NCBI GenBank assembly: GCA_036925085.1
Contig: JAUPFP010000013.1
Coordinates: 3,311,155-3,375,154 of the forward strand
From: Brachycybe producta
Taxonomy: Eukaryota; Arthropoda; Diplopoda; Playtdesmida; Andrognathidae
Direction of reading: 5' to 3'
Length of the DNA stretch: 64,000 bases
Below, piece by piece: positions 34,833 through 46,692 of this stretch. The notes beneath the pieces are model-generated. The model had not been told where the DNA came from, made no database searches, and saw nothing but the letters and a program-made list of their open reading frames with translations. The translations under genes were made by a program, and so were the position numbers. Within the stretch, counting starts at the first letter, position 1, and the number at the start of each line of letters is the position of its first letter.

Positions 34833-35663
34833 TCTATATCAAGTTATCGATCTAGATATAAAAGTGTATATTTATAGGACTATATGCATACATATAAATA
34901 TATATAGAAAATACTAGCTTCGATGTTTGTCTCGGAATGTGCGTGAAGAAAAAAAAATAGATGGGCGGGAATTGTAGAAATATAGGTGGGAGGTTGTGTT
35001 TCATTTTACGGCAGATTGAATCGGTAAATAAGGTGTTTTTTTGGTGGTGGTGGTGGTGGTGGTGATGGTGGCAGTGTTTGTCTTTCTTACGCAAATGCCA
35101 TAGGGAAAAGTGTTAAGAAAATGGAAGAAAAGAGGGTGTGGGGCGACACTTAAGGGCGTACAATTTTGAATATTATGCATGAGAGAGAGAGAGGGGGCGG
35201 AGGGGATGAGGGTAAGAAGATGATGGCGATGGTGTGGATAAAAAGAGAGAATGAATATCGGATTCTTCTCTCTTTTTTTTTGTATATTCTTCGAATATGT
35301 TTTTTACTGTTGAATCTTCTTCCATCGAGAAAATCATATAAAATTATGAGTGGATATAATTCATGCCTAGTGAACAAAAGGGGTTGTTTAAAAAAAATGG
35401 AGTTGAGGTTGGAAGAAAATTTTACTATTACTTGAATCTATTTGGTTCAACAACATACATTTCTTGTATTTTTTATGGATTTTTTTTTGTGGATGGGATC
35501 TTTATGCGAAAAAGCTTCGACAAGTGTTTTTTACATTCTATTTTTTAATATATATAATGACCACACAGTCACAAACCACCGTTTAGTTTGTATTATTAAT
35601 CATTCGATAATTGCTATAATTTTTTTTAATTATTTATTAAAAAATATAAAGATCTGTTAGGTT
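34833..35663. other. Intergenic, no gene seen
   Basis: GGT run at 35042-35070 and GA run at 35179-35194. Frames over them are low complexity. Confidence 0.4.
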
Positions 35664-36035
35664 AAGGTGGTTTTAAAGTGTAAAAACGTCTCTTGAACCT
35701 CGTGGTTTTTTAGGTGAAAAAATAAGAAACATTTGAAGAAAGTGTTTTAGAAACTGGAATTCTAACTTAATCACTTAAAGGTAATTTCCTGTTGTTATCT
35801 TTCAAAATGAGCGTTTTTACGTTAGTTTGAAAATAAATCTTAACTTTAAGGAGTCGATATTATTGTTTTTGTTTTATTTGTCTTTTTAAAATGTTTATTT
35901 TGAAAGATATGAACCATGAAAATACTTTTTAATTGATTCAGCTTTAGTTTTCTAGTTTCTAACACATTTTCAATTTCTCCTTCGTGTTTCTCCTGAAACG
36001 TAGAATATCGAAAATCAGTCGTTCGTAAAACATGT
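35664..36035. mobile_element. Fold-back family C copy
   Basis: The left end TTAAGGTGGTTTTAAAGTGT is the best-preserved terminus of the family. TTTTAGAAACTGGAATTCTA and ATCTTTCAAAATGAGCG pair with TTATTTTGAAAGATATGAAC and TTCTAGTTTCTAACAC. Confidence 0.7.
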
Positions 36036-36149
36036 CAACGTAAATTGTTTTTTTGGAAGAAAAAAATTCTAAAATTCTAAATTCTTCGTGATAGATTTAT
36101 TTGAAAATAAGCATTTATGTTATTTTGAAAAGGATTACTTGTCAAATTT

Positions 36150-36480
36150 TATGATTTTTTGGCATCAGTTTAATGAAAAATGAAAATGATTTTTAAAAAT
36201 GAACAAATGCAATAATTTTTAAAAGTGAAAAAAATGCAATAATTTTTAAAAATGAAAAAAATGCAATAATTTTTAAAAAATGAAAAAAATGCAATGATTT
36301 TTAAAAAATGTAAAAAATGCAATGATTTTTTAAAAATGAAAAAATGCAATGATTTTTAAAAAATGAAAAATGAAAAAATACTTTAAACATTTTTTAAAAT
36401 GAAAAATGGAATTTTTAAGAATTTAGAAAAAAAAATTGAAATGATTTTTATTTTAAAAAATGAGTAATAGGAATGTGACT
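36150..36480. repeat. AT-rich tandem repeat (AATGATTTTTAAAAAATG)
   Basis: At least seven units of about 25-30 bp, each with AAAAATGCAATRATTTTT. Flanked on the right by a family C arm (to about 36590), so the array may have grown inside such an element. Confidence 0.75.
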
Positions 36481-36599
36481 AAAAAGTTTATTTTTTTTTA
36501 TAGATATCTTTATAAAAAAAAATTACTTTTTGTACACTCAACCTAATATTCTAGTTTTTAACAAACAGGTTTGTCTTTTTATTAAAAGAAATAAATGTC

Positions 36600-37282
36600 C
36601 ATTTTGTGTTTATTTAATTTTTTTTTTCGTTTCTCTAAGAAGATTTTGAAGAAAGTGAAAATAGAAAAAGAAATCCAAAAAATGTTGATCTTCTTCTGAT
36701 GTTCTAACCATATTATAAGGTTTACAGATGTCAATCAAAGTGACTATTCCTCACACGTATTTTTAGAGACCTCTCTCTCCCCCCCCCCCCTTCAATGTGT
36801 TATATAAGATGTTTTGAGTATGTGTGAATGGTCAGTATTTTTTTTTTTCGCCGCCTTAAGGTCAGTGTGAACAGAAACAAAACAACAACAAAAAACAGGA
36901 ACGGGAACAGAAGGAAGAAGAAAAAAAAAATTCCACCTGTCGCAAATAATCGATCAACATTGAGCTTGAAAATAAAAGAAACTGAGAGATTGTGTTACTA
37001 TCTCATGAGGAACGATGAATTCCCTATTTAGTTTAGTTTTTTCCTCCACAATTTTCTTCCGAATAACTCAAAAGAGATAAATCACGCTGTAATTCAGAAT
37101 GTTTTTTTCTTCTTCTCAAAATTGGAAATAAAATTATGTGTAAAAACAAAAACGATTGAGAAGGAAAAGGTGGTGGTGTCCAATGTTTGGTTTTTTCTAG
37201 TTCCAAAGGCCATATTTTTTATTAGTGTCCCAATCCACTTTTTTTTACAAGTTCATTGACATTCAACACCTGAGTTTGTTGC

Positions 37283-37318
<36 letters not shown>

Positions 37319-37659
37319 TTTTAGTAAAAAGCAAATGTTTTTAATGGGTTTCTCTCTCTCCCCCACACGGAGTTTTTATGTGGTGGGGTGAACTATCTTT
37401 CACTCTCCTTCTCTTTATAAATCTAATAAATAATTTTTTACCATTTCTGTATGTTTACATCAATAAACTATTCCCGTTTTATTATTCACGTTGTAACGGG
37501 TGTACTCTATTACTACTTGTGATTATTTGCTGGTGCAGTTAAAACGTCTTCTTCTTCTTAGAAAAAAAAATGCTGTGGAAAATCATTTTACACAAAATGA
37601 AAAAAAAAAACAGGAATATATTTTTTTGCAGTGTTTAGAGGGGGGCTCCATAGAAAAAA
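36600..37659. other. Intergenic, no gene seen
   Basis: AT-rich with TC run at 37285-37318. The 67-codon frame near 36828 is poly-Lys/Asn low complexity. Confidence 0.4.
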
Positions 37660-37998
37660 ATACTTGTTATTTTGCAAGGTAGATGGCGCCTGCAACTTTC
37701 ATAGTTGGCAAACTACACTCGACGCCAATTAGTTGAAATAGAATGCAGCCTTTTAGCTCTAAAAGCCTCCAAAACAACCTTAATTATCAGCACGTGCCAA
37801 ACTTACACCCAAAACACATTATAAGTGAAGAGGGAGCACGTGTAGAAACAGCGATGACGCAATTAAAAGTTTGCCACGTGAAAAAAATTAAAGGTGGAGT
37901 TGAATGGCGTCAGTACATTTATATGGAAGGCTAGTGGCACCATATAACGCTACACGTACAAAAATAAATCATCTACTTGCATTCTTAAAAGCCTAAAG
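37660..37998 (+). mobile_element. MITE family D, copy 3
   Basis: AAGGTAGATGGCGCCTGCAA at the left, CTACTTGCATTCTTAA at the right, with the same internal order as at 22575. About 25 bp left of the GGCGCC word are also shared with that copy. Confidence 0.75.
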
Positions 37999-38351
37999 AC
38001 ACCTTCAGAGTTGAATGTGGCATGAGAAGCGGGGGCAATTTTGTGTTTCTGAAGTTACTGAAATAGCTCTAACGGCCAAAACGGTAATTTCGAAACGTAT
38101 TGAAATTCTTTGTTACCTGAAGAGCATATATTGAGAAATACATGTAGAAGTTCTCTATAAGTTTTTTAAAGCTGAACGAAGTTCCTGAAGAACGAAAAGT
38201 ATCTTTAAAAAGGACCTTTAAATAACTAGCGTAATCCCAAAAGCGTATAAAACTGAAAATGTCTTTGAATATACAGTAAGCAACCAAATAATGTTAATAC
38301 CTGAAAACAACATTCAAGAAGCGGTTGCAAATGAGATCTCACACAAAGTCA
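37999..38351. other. Intergenic, no gene seen
   Basis: AT-rich, nothing recognised. Confidence 0.35.
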
Positions 38352-38710
38352 CAGGGTGGATTGATTTAAATCAATTTTTTTAATTAAAATCAACGTGATT
38401 TAAATAAAAATTGGCAACACCATAAAAATCAAGTGATTTAAATCACATTTTGAATTTTTTTTTTTGCAATTTGTTCTCATTTTTTTAAAGTGGATTTTTT
38501 TCTTTTTTAGGGAGGAATGAAATTATAATAATTTGCCTGACAGGTCAATAAATAGATTGAACACTTTGTCATGCAGTCATTGATTTTCAGTTAATAAAAG
38601 AGCAATTTTATGAAATTGTAAATAAATAAAAATCGGATTTAAATTTAAAAAAAAAACGATTTAAATCAAATAAATACGAAATTTTTATTTTCCTTGATCT
38701 GATACTTAAA
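38352..38710. mobile_element. hAT-like MITE (GATTTAAATCA type), copy 2
   Basis: Starts CAGGGTGGATTGATTTAAAT and is dominated by TTTAAATC words in both directions. The start is of the CAGGG hAT type, and the right boundary is uncertain. Confidence 0.5.
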
Positions 38711-39578
38711 TCAGTCGCCGATAAAAGTTTGTATACATTTCAAACTTGTAATATAGTTTTGAATGCAAGTTGCAACAAAAATTATTTTAAAAAGTGAATA
38801 AAATAGTTTCATTTGAATTTGACAAAATTATTAAATTTTCTGCTCATTTAAAAATAAATAAACATTTTAAAACGATTACAACTTCCAAAACTCGTTTCTA
38901 TATTAATAAATATCTGCTTTTATTATTTGTGATTCTGTAACTAAATTTTAAAGTTGCTTCAAATGTTAAGTTTTTATTAAATTTATTTATACATTTACAA
39001 GTCATAATTACAATTCTTGACTCTTAAGTTGTCAGTTATACATAAAATAGCCACACTTTAGAAAGATAACAAATGGCTAACATTTCAACTCTTTCAGTCA
39101 TTTTCAAAGCCTAAAAATAAATAGTTTTAAAAATTACAATGGACATCAAATGTCGTAACATAGGCTTTTACGTACAAAGTATGTAGTTGAAGTTTTTCTA
39201 GTTGAGATAATTTCATCTTTAAAACTGTGTGGACATTTTATTTGCGCCACACGGTGTACGTGTATGTGTAACAGCTTATAGAAATTCATTACGAGAGGGG
39301 TGAAGGGTCCCATTGGAATAGATCAAGTCATTTGAAGATCAAAACCGAATCCTTTTCTCTCTTTCTCTCTCGTTCTCTCTTTGGCCCGAATACATGAAAA
39401 CAAAGGTACGAGGTTAGGAAGAGTAAGGTATAGACGCAAGAGGGGCAAATTTGACAATTTTGTCAATAATGCTATCCACAATTACCACGTTTACTTGAGA
39501 GAAATACACCACTAAATCTTAGCGACATAAAATTAAACTTTTAATTATTGAAGTGCACAGCAATTCTATATACATTAT
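38711..39578. other. Intergenic, no gene seen
   Basis: AT-rich, nothing recognised beyond a CTCT patch near 39355-39378. Confidence 0.4.
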
Positions 39579-40130
39579 ATTAAGCCCCATCTATCCTTCG
39601 TTGTTTCCTTCCTTGAGTAACGTTGTACAAACAAGAACAAAAACCTGGAAGCACCTCGGAATTTATATAAAAGGTCAAGGTTATATAAAGGTCAAGATTA
39701 CGTTGCGCTCTCCCCATCCAAGAACCCCGTGATATTAAATTAGAGAAGGGAAAAGGTTGGAAAGTGTAGAAGGGGGAGAGAGAGAGAGAGAGAGAAACGT
39801 GGAGGGGGAAAAGTGGGAGGGGGTGACTGAAATTGAAATGAAAGGAGTAAAAAAGGAACAAATGACGCACATTCGCACACCAAAGAAAATGAAAAGCTCA
39901 TTTTCTCTTTCAAATATAAAAAGAGGAGGGAATTAAACTAGAATTTATCACGGGTAATTGTGCCCAGCATTAGAATTTCTTTTCCTCCGCCCTTTATGAA
40001 CGTCGTCAATTTCTAATTGGTTTGTTACTTTGTCTGAGGTCATAAAAGGGCGGAGGAAAAGAAATTCTAATGCTGGGCACAATTGCCTGTGAATTTGGCT
40101 CCCCTCATTTATGACGGGTTACCCCACTAG
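39579..40130 (+). mobile_element. Non-autonomous Helitron, fullest copy
   Basis: Shares its body with 3076-3340, 15090-15567 and 53125-53562: GTTGTACAAACAAGAACAAA, CCATCCAAGAACCCCGTGAT, a GA run, AAAATGAAAAGCTCATTTTC. The 3' end is a CTCATTTATGACGGG hairpin remnant, TTACCCCA, CTAG. MITE B sits at 39950-40090. No Rep/helicase frame. Confidence 0.75.
39950..40090. mobile_element. MITE family B, copy 5, inside the Helitron
   Basis: Palindrome with ends ACGGGTAATTGTGCCCAGCA and TGGGCACAATTGCCTGT. Flanks GAATTTATC and GAATTTGGC (7/9). The same left flank GAATTTATC precedes the copy at 53463. Confidence 0.88.
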
Positions 40131-41698
40131 GGGGTACATATTAATCCTAACATACTAATCTAGGGTGACAAAGCAAGCCAATGGTCGATGAGAGGAGATA
40201 TTAACGTACTACATAAGGAAGATATCCCACTTAGTTATTATCTAACTAAAAGATTAACTAAGATGTGATGAACTCTTGATTATTCCTAGTTTCAGGAGCA
40301 ACACTAAGAAGAAATTTAATATGACCAGAGTTCGCCCAAGTGACGTTCACACTTTACAACCACCTTAAATTGTTCTAGGACACTTAATTATTTTAAATTT
40401 TAAAAATTGTTTTGGCAATCATTGGGTAAATGTCTTGACAATATTTTGAAAAGAAATTTCTGGCGGTAATAATGGTCTCTTTAAAGTGCCTTATTTAGGT
40501 GAACAAATTGAGGTAAAATAGTATTACGTTAAATGTTTTTAGATGAAAATGTATTAGAAGAACTTCCTTTAGATGAATGTTTATTAGATCAAAAAACATT
40601 TAGAGTATTTGGTTTAGGTGTAACTGTCTTTTAAGTGAACAACTTTTGGGGAAGTGTCTTGATACCCCCCTTAAACGGAAGTAAGACTCGAATATGTAAG
40701 AATATAGACAGAAATTCTAAAACAAAAGCAATTTTCACATGAAATTCTGAAGGATGTGTGGCGGTCATTTATCATTTTTATTTAAAGAACAGAAATAAAA
40801 ATGAATATTATTAATGATTGAATAGTCAAAAGACAAAAAAAAACATATAAAAAAATATTGAAGTGGAAGATGTTTTTTTTATATTTATATTTTTATGCTT
40901 TTGTTTTGTTTTGTTTGAACAATCTTCCGATTTTTGTTTTTCTTCCGTATCTTTTTTATTGTTTTCTTAACATGAATATGCAATGAAGGATAATTCGCAA
41001 TGTGAGATAACTACATTTTCACATCATCTAAAACATTCTAAACATGAAAAGCAAATATTTTTGTTACCAATTGCAATTTTTTTTTCTCTTTCTCTCAATC
41101 TCTTTTCAATTAAATTGATGGTATTACAGGGTGCTCACATTATTATCTGCACAAAGACATCCCTTCCTCCTCATGGCTGTTTATTGTTTACATAGTATGT
41201 AGTTTACATAGTATCTTTACTAATTCTTAATTTACCCTTGGGGTAGAAATGAAGAAGATATTGGGATGGAAGAGGGTGGATGGGTTAAAAAGTTTTGAGG
41301 TTGAGTATCACTCAATTAAATAACTTTAATATAGAGCAAATGTAGTTTACTGAAGAGGGAAGCCTTATAATTACCTGGATTAACTTTTTTTTTTTTGTGA
41401 TTTGAATTTTAAAACCAGTTTGCAACTTTGTAGTTACATGGTTTTCTTCTTTTTTTTTATAGTTATTTAATTAAAATCTGAATTTTTAATCTTAATTTCT
41501 ATTGGATGATATAGTTAAAACTCGAATTTATTCAGAAACTACTTCAACTAAGTTGGGTTTGGTTATAATGTGAAGTGGGGAAAGATCACTAATTGGAAAT
41601 CCATTTTCTAAGTTTTACTTGATAATATACACTCTTCTGCTAATAATGTTAATTGTGTAATTTTAGTGCAAATGCTAATGTGAATACTAAGGTAGGGT
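40131..41698. other. Intergenic, no gene seen
   Basis: AT-rich DNA. Frames are short and unsupported. Confidence 0.4.
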
Positions 41699-41707
41699 AA
41701 CAAGAAA

Positions 41708-41913
41708 ACAGGCAGTTAGAAATCAGGGGAGAACTTCAGTTGGCTCCGCTCTTGTTATGACGACTGGCAACTTCTAATTGGTTTGTTGTGTGGTTCGACG
41801 TTGAAAAGGGATGAGCATGTGACGTCAGACTACATAACCAACCAATTAGAAGTTGCGTTCGTCATAACAAGGGCGGAGCCAACTGAAGTTCTCTCCGATT
41901 TCTAACTGCCTGT
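41708..41913. mobile_element. MITE family A, copy 6
   Basis: Begins ACAGGCAGTTAGAAATCAG and ends CTAACTGCCTGT. ACAAGAAA is repeated on both sides (41700-41707, 41914-41921). It abuts a LINE relic. Confidence 0.88.
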
Positions 41914-41924
41914 ACAAGAAAGGA

Positions 41925-42190
41925 TAGGATCAGAAATGACTTTTATCAGTTGGGGAAAAGTAAGGGTAGCATGCTTAGAAGAAAAGATGCAGGAAAATAG
42001 GCTGACGTGGTTTGGGCATGTATTTAGGAGTGGGGAGGATGAGCTGCTGAACAGGTGATGAGTTTGGACCTGGTGGTTAAATGGGGTAGAGGAAGGCCCA
42101 AACAAGCCTGAAACATGGTGATAAAATGGGATATGATTGGGGTCTCTAGGAGTTTGGCATAAAATCGAACCTGTAAGGCCGACCATTCAT
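41925..42190 (+). pseudogene. LINE reverse-transcriptase C-terminal relic
   Basis: One frame reads EEKMQENRLTWFGHVFRSG; after frameshifts another gives GRGRPKQA and NMVIKWDMIGVSRSLA. The pattern R-L-x-W-F-G-H-V ... R-G-R-P-x-x-x-W is characteristic of the C-terminal part of many non-LTR retrotransposon polymerase proteins. Several stops and shifts mark it as dead. It ends near an ATG-repeat tail (GATGATGATG, about 42217). Confidence 0.8.
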
Positions 42191-42310
42191 TTTGCCGGAA
42201 AAAGTGCAGGAAATGATGATGATGTGTAATTTTAGTTTTGTTCCAATAAGATTATGCAATGTATAAAAGTATATAATCGAATTATTTTTTAACCTTTTGA
42301 AGAATTGCAG

Positions 42311-42391
42311 GGTTTAAGAAACATGACAGATTTCGTTGCACTAGACCTCAACATTTTATTGGATGAAGTCCATGAGAATCGTATATACTAG
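42311..42391 (+). CDS. Possible short terminal exon, 26 residues
   Basis: A pyrimidine-rich stretch and GAATTGCAG acceptor precede an open frame GLRNMTDFVALDLNILLDEV, then HENRIY and stop. The residues form a plausible amphipathic helix. No upstream exon and no family was recognised, so chance cannot be excluded. Confidence 0.2.
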   Translation, partial: GLRNMTDFVALDLNILLDEVHENRIY

Positions 42392-42598
42392 ATTTACGTT
42401 TGCCCCACCACGTACGGTGGAAGAGCAGACTATTGCTATCTTAAAATAAGTAAGACTGTAATTTCAAATAACATATCAAAAATCTGAATAAGAAGCACTG
42501 TGTATTCAATTGAGGCCGTATTTGAGGACTGTGTACCATCATTCCAAAGTTTTAACTTTTCAATTTATGGGTGGCACTTACCATATGATCTTACCTCG

Positions 42599-42700
42599 TT
42601 TCTATTGTAAAAGTTAACTGCAGTTCAAATGATAACCACAATTAATTTTGTTGTTGAAACAAATGTGGTTAAATTACCAGGTTTCAGAACAACAGCCATC
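42599..42700. repeat. Fragment of element E (GTTTCCACT type)
   Basis: GTTAACTGCAGTTCAAATGA and ACAATTAATTTTGTTGTTGA correspond to the left part of the element at 54700. Confidence 0.45.
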
Positions 42701-42964
42701 GTGGTGCCACCTAGAAAAGATTCTCTTTTAGAAGAAGTTTCCCAATAAATATTACCACATGAAATAACCAGCTGAAATATCCTGGCTGTCATGATATTAG
42801 TTCTAAAAATATATCACCCATGGAACTCCTTAAAGCCGGGTTTACACGCTACAACTTATCGTACGTTTTATCGGATTCGACAGATTGTATCAAGTAAAAC
42901 GGAGCGTGTAGACAACAAATCGTACATCTTATCGGATTGGAATGAAATCGAAGATTGGATCGGA

Positions 42965-43062
42965 AGTCGAACAAGCCGGGCATCATTTTTCCCGAAGTCG
43001 AACAAGCCGGGCATCATTTTTCCCGAAGTCGAACAAGCCGGGCATCATTTTTCCCGAAGTCG
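42965..43062. repeat. 31-bp tandem repeat, three copies
   Basis: Each unit contains GTCGAACAAGCCGGGCATCA followed by TTTTTCCCG. It lies inside the left part of the TTAA element. Confidence 0.9.
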
Positions 43063-43134
43063 ATTGATATAATTATCAGATGAACCATTAGAGTTCTAAT
43101 CGTATGTAGACATACGGAACGTGTAGACACACTA

Positions 43135-44700
43135 TACAGTGCGTTTCATATATATAGACGCACCCCAAAAATTGGTTATAACTCGAGTTATAGTCAATGG
43201 ATTCACCTGAAATTTTCAGCATAAAGAGATCATCTTATATTCTAAACTTTCTGCTAGGCAGAAATTTTTTTCTTTAAAAGGTAAAAATTAAAAAAATTAA
43301 AAACTGGAAAATGACCGTTTCATAATTATAGACGCACTAATGAACTTTTCACTTTTATTAATTATTGTGACAAAATAACATGCTGAATCATTAAAAATAG
43401 TAAGGTATACGACTGTTATGATGTTTCAAAACTTAAAACATTCTTTTTTACAGAATTAAACAATATTTATAAGCAAATTTACCGAAATTCTACTGAAAAG
43501 GAGCTAAAATGGCAATTTTCAGCTTTGATATTGTATTATCATGATGGCAATCTGCTTAATCATCATGTACAATGATGTCCCAAACGTTTTCATCAGGATT
43601 TAAGTCCGGGAGACACGCCGGCCATTCGAGAGTGGTGATATTTTGGTTCCGTAACCATTCCTTCGTTAGGTTATTGGAGGAAACTGGGCCATTTTCTTGC
43701 TGGAATACTAAGCAAATGCTATAGAAGCGATGTAATATGGCAGTACATACCCTCGTAACATTGTCTGATAATCACTGATATTTATTTGAGTTGAAATAAA
43801 TGCTAAGCTCGCGTTTCAAAAACTAAGCTGCTCGTTTGAAAGGCACTAAATGTTCCCCATAATATTAGGCTCCCCACTGCCGAAATTTTGTTTAGGAAAA
43901 TATTGTGCTTTTCTCGTAACATCCTTCCAATATGAAGAAAGAAAAAAAAACCATCAGAATCATCGAGATTGAATTTTTTCACGCACTCAGATATGTCGGT
44001 GGTGGTGGCCTAACAATATGCGAAGTATTTAGCGCATTTGAACCAACCAAAAAATAATGTTTATTATCAGACAATATTATGATAGTGTTTACTGACCTGC
44101 CAAAGTCGATTTCCTAGCGTTAGCTTAGCATTCGAGCAAGAAAATGCACCAGTTCGCTCCAGTAATCTAAGGAATCAATGGTTACGAAACCAGAATATCA
44201 CCACTCTCGAATGGCCAGGGTGTCCCCGGACTTAAATCTTACAGAGAACTTTCGGGACAACATCATACAATAATGATTTACAGATTGCTATGATTATACT
44301 ACAATAGCAGAGTTGAAAAGTCCCATTTTAGCTGTTTCGGGGTAGAATTTCTGCAAATTTGCTTATAAATATTGTTTAATTCTGTAAAAAAGAATGTTTT
44401 AAGTTTTGAAACATCATAACAGTTGTATACCTTACTATTTTTAATGATTAAGCATGTTATTTTGTCACAATAATTAATAAAAGTGAAAAGTTCATTAGTG
44501 CGTCTATAATTATGAAACGGTCATTTTCCAGTTTTTAATTTTTTTAATTTTTACCTTTTAAAGAAAAAAAATTCTGCCTAGCAGAAAGTTTAGAATATAA
44601 GATGATCTCTTTATGCTGAAAATTTCAGGTGAATCCATTGACTATAACTCGAGTTATAACCAATTTTTGGGGTGTGTCTATATATATAAAACGCACTGTA
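43135..44700. mobile_element. Tc1/mariner-like element with giant inverted arms
   Basis: Begins TACAGTGCGTTTCATATATA and ends with its complement, flanked by TA on each side. The first and last about 360 bp are nearly perfect inverted copies. Homology resumes deeper in, where both arms carry the same piece of transposase in opposite orientation (43560-43700 and 44160-44290). Confidence 0.88.
43560..43990 (-). pseudogene. Decayed Tc1-like transposase
   Basis: Minus-strand reading gives, in broken frames, KFNLDDSDG, GSLILWGTFSA, QENGPVSSNN and LEWPACLPDLNPDENVWDII. These align in order with Tc1-type D-D-E transposases (FSDESxFNLxGSDG, GSVMVWGxFS, QQDNAPxH, LxWPxxSPDLNPIENLWxxL). The second catalytic Asp is replaced (QENGP), and frameshifts and stops are present, so it is inactive. 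Confidence 0.85.
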
Positions 44701-44775
44701 TAACGTACATTTTGCCATACGTTTTGTCTGATTGATAAAACGTACGATAAGTCGTAGCGTGTAAACCCGGCTTAA

Positions 44776-46214
44776 GAGCTGACGTGTGTGACGCCATTTT
44801 GAATATTAGCAGATGACAGTTATAGTTCCACTTTTTGCCGTTTAGTGGCGCCCCACAGCTAAGCCATTGAAGCAAATGAGAAAGAGAAATTCCTTTTTTA
44901 AAAAATACATCGTTCAGGCAAATGTTTTGTTTTCTGCAACGAAAATTGTTATTTTCAAAATTCAAATTGCAATATGTACATAACAATATTGCTCATCTAG
45001 TAATAAGTTGGTAAAAATTTATAATTAGTTTTTCTATTTTTAATTTCATTTTAAAATCTCGTATTTTTTTAGCTCATGTTAAATCCCATAGGCCACAAAA
45101 GCTCCTCCATTTATACATTTTATAGGATCTAAATTTCCCCACTAACAATAAGTTTCATAATACCCTAAAATATGACCACTAATTGTATACGACTCAAATT
45201 ACTAACCATTGTAGATCAAAAGTTGCTCTTCCTTTTTTCAGTAGTGCATATTTATCCAAAAAAGAGTCGTTATTAAAATAAAGCTACTTCTATCTATCGA
45301 TAAGAGAAAAGATGACGGACAAAAGTGTATTGAAATTGTTTTTTTTTTGCCACATGTTGACGTCACAGCTACAGAAGTGCCTACATGCAAAGATTTTTAT
45401 AAGTTTTTTCACTGTAGGCTCTTAAGGAAAGTTCCTAGTAATCTTACCTTTCACTATTGTTGTCCTCCACCTACTGTGGGGTCATATGGAGGTCAAACAA
45501 TCAGATATGTACATACAACTTTACCTATGTACGCAAGACAATTGGACTATTAGGCAATCTGTAAGCCACGTATACTTGACCAAAACATAGAAATGAGCCA
45601 CGTCCACATATTTTTTTATGTCTAAACGTGGCTTAGCCTAACTCATAAGTTCATAACCCGTGTTTGTGTTGTGTGTGTGCGTGTTTCATTGTATCTGTAA
45701 CTTCATTGAATGTACATGCAATTAGTGCACTGTTTTATTGGCAGGTGCATGAACATTTTGAAGCCTTATGTCCTTTTCCTCCTCCTCCTATCTTACGAAA
45801 AATCACTTGCATCGATTTTCGATATTGATCGCCAACCAAAAAAAAAAAACTACATGAGAGAAAAAGTGTGTTTCTTCTCATATTTTTTTGCTGTTTTTTT
45901 TTTTCCCTCTCTTTCTCTCCGAAGGGTGTTTATATACATGTATATATACTTTTAGACTGTTTTAGTTTGGCGAAATTGGGATATTGTGGCCACACACATA
46001 GGAAACAAGATTTTACCATTGTCTTTTGAGTGAAGACAAATATTTTTTTCTTCTTCTTCTGAAGTCTTTTTTTTGTATGTTGCTTGAAATATATTCAATA
46101 ATGGATATATAACAACGTCTCTTATTTGTTTTGGCTTTTTTTTTTTAAATATTTTTTGTTATTTTTATAAATTTTTAAAGTAAGGAAGTAACAAACACTT
46201 CAGGGTGAACTTTT
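44776..46214. other. Intergenic, no gene recognised
   Basis: AT-rich. A 68-codon plus frame at 45347-45553 (TEVPTCKDFYKFFHCRLLRK near its start) has a balanced composition but no recognisable domain or start. Confidence 0.35.
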
Positions 46215-46321
46215 CTTTAAATCAGTGGTCTGCAAAATAGGGGTACGCGTACCCCAATGAGTATATGATTCGCTATGTTGGGGCTACGTTAAGAAAATAT
46301 CGTTTTTTTTTCTTCTTCCTA

Positions 46322-46692
46322 AGGCCTTGTTTCCATTGGGGCAAAAATTTGAACTTTTTGAAAATTTCAACTGGTGAAAAATTGAACAAACGTGATCTTT
46401 TATGACGACAGGCAACTTCTAATTGGTTGGTTACGTAGTCTGACGTCACATGCTCCGCCATTTTTATGACGACTGGCAACTTCTAATTGGTTAGTTACGT
46501 AGTCTGACGTCACATGCTCCGCCCTTTTCAACGACGAACTACACAACAAATCATAAAGGGCGGAGCCAACTTCTGTTCGTCCCGATTTCTAAATGCCTGT
46601 ATGGGCGGGGGGGGGGGCCACGTGTCTTTCATTTTTCACCAGTTGAAATTTTCAAAAAAGTTCAAATATTTGCACCAGTGGAAACTAGGCCT
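46322..46692. mobile_element. MITE (AGGCCTTGTTTCCA), middle layer
   Basis: Ends AGGCCTTGTTTCCATTGGGG and CACCAGTGGAAACTAGGCCT. GAAAATTTCAACTGGTGAAA pairs with TTTCACCAGTTGAAATTTTC. Split by a family A MITE. Confidence 0.8.
46397..46600. mobile_element. MITE family A, copy 7, rearranged, inner layer
   Basis: The left terminus is missing, and the left arm (GGCAACTTCTAATTGGTT to CACATGCTCCGCC) is present twice in tandem. The right arm is shortened. It ends CTAAATGCCTGT. Confidence 0.8.

Larger units (their letters stand above)
42831..44775. mobile_element. TTAA-flanked piggyBac-type element hosting a Tc1-like insertion
   Basis: Ends AGCCGGGTTTACACGCTAC and GTAGCGTGTAAACCCGGC are bounded by TTAA-like sequence. 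ACTTATCGTACGTTTTATC pairs with ATAAAACGTACGATAAGTCG. Without the inner element it would be about 380 bp. Confidence 0.7.

Noticed and set aside
34579-34917. 112-codon frame of Tyr-Ile repeats
   Set aside because: Translation of a TA microsatellite.
42965-43062. Possible CRISPR-like array of 31-bp units
   Set aside because: The units are directly adjacent with no unique spacers and lie in a eukaryotic transposon; it is a simple tandem repeat.
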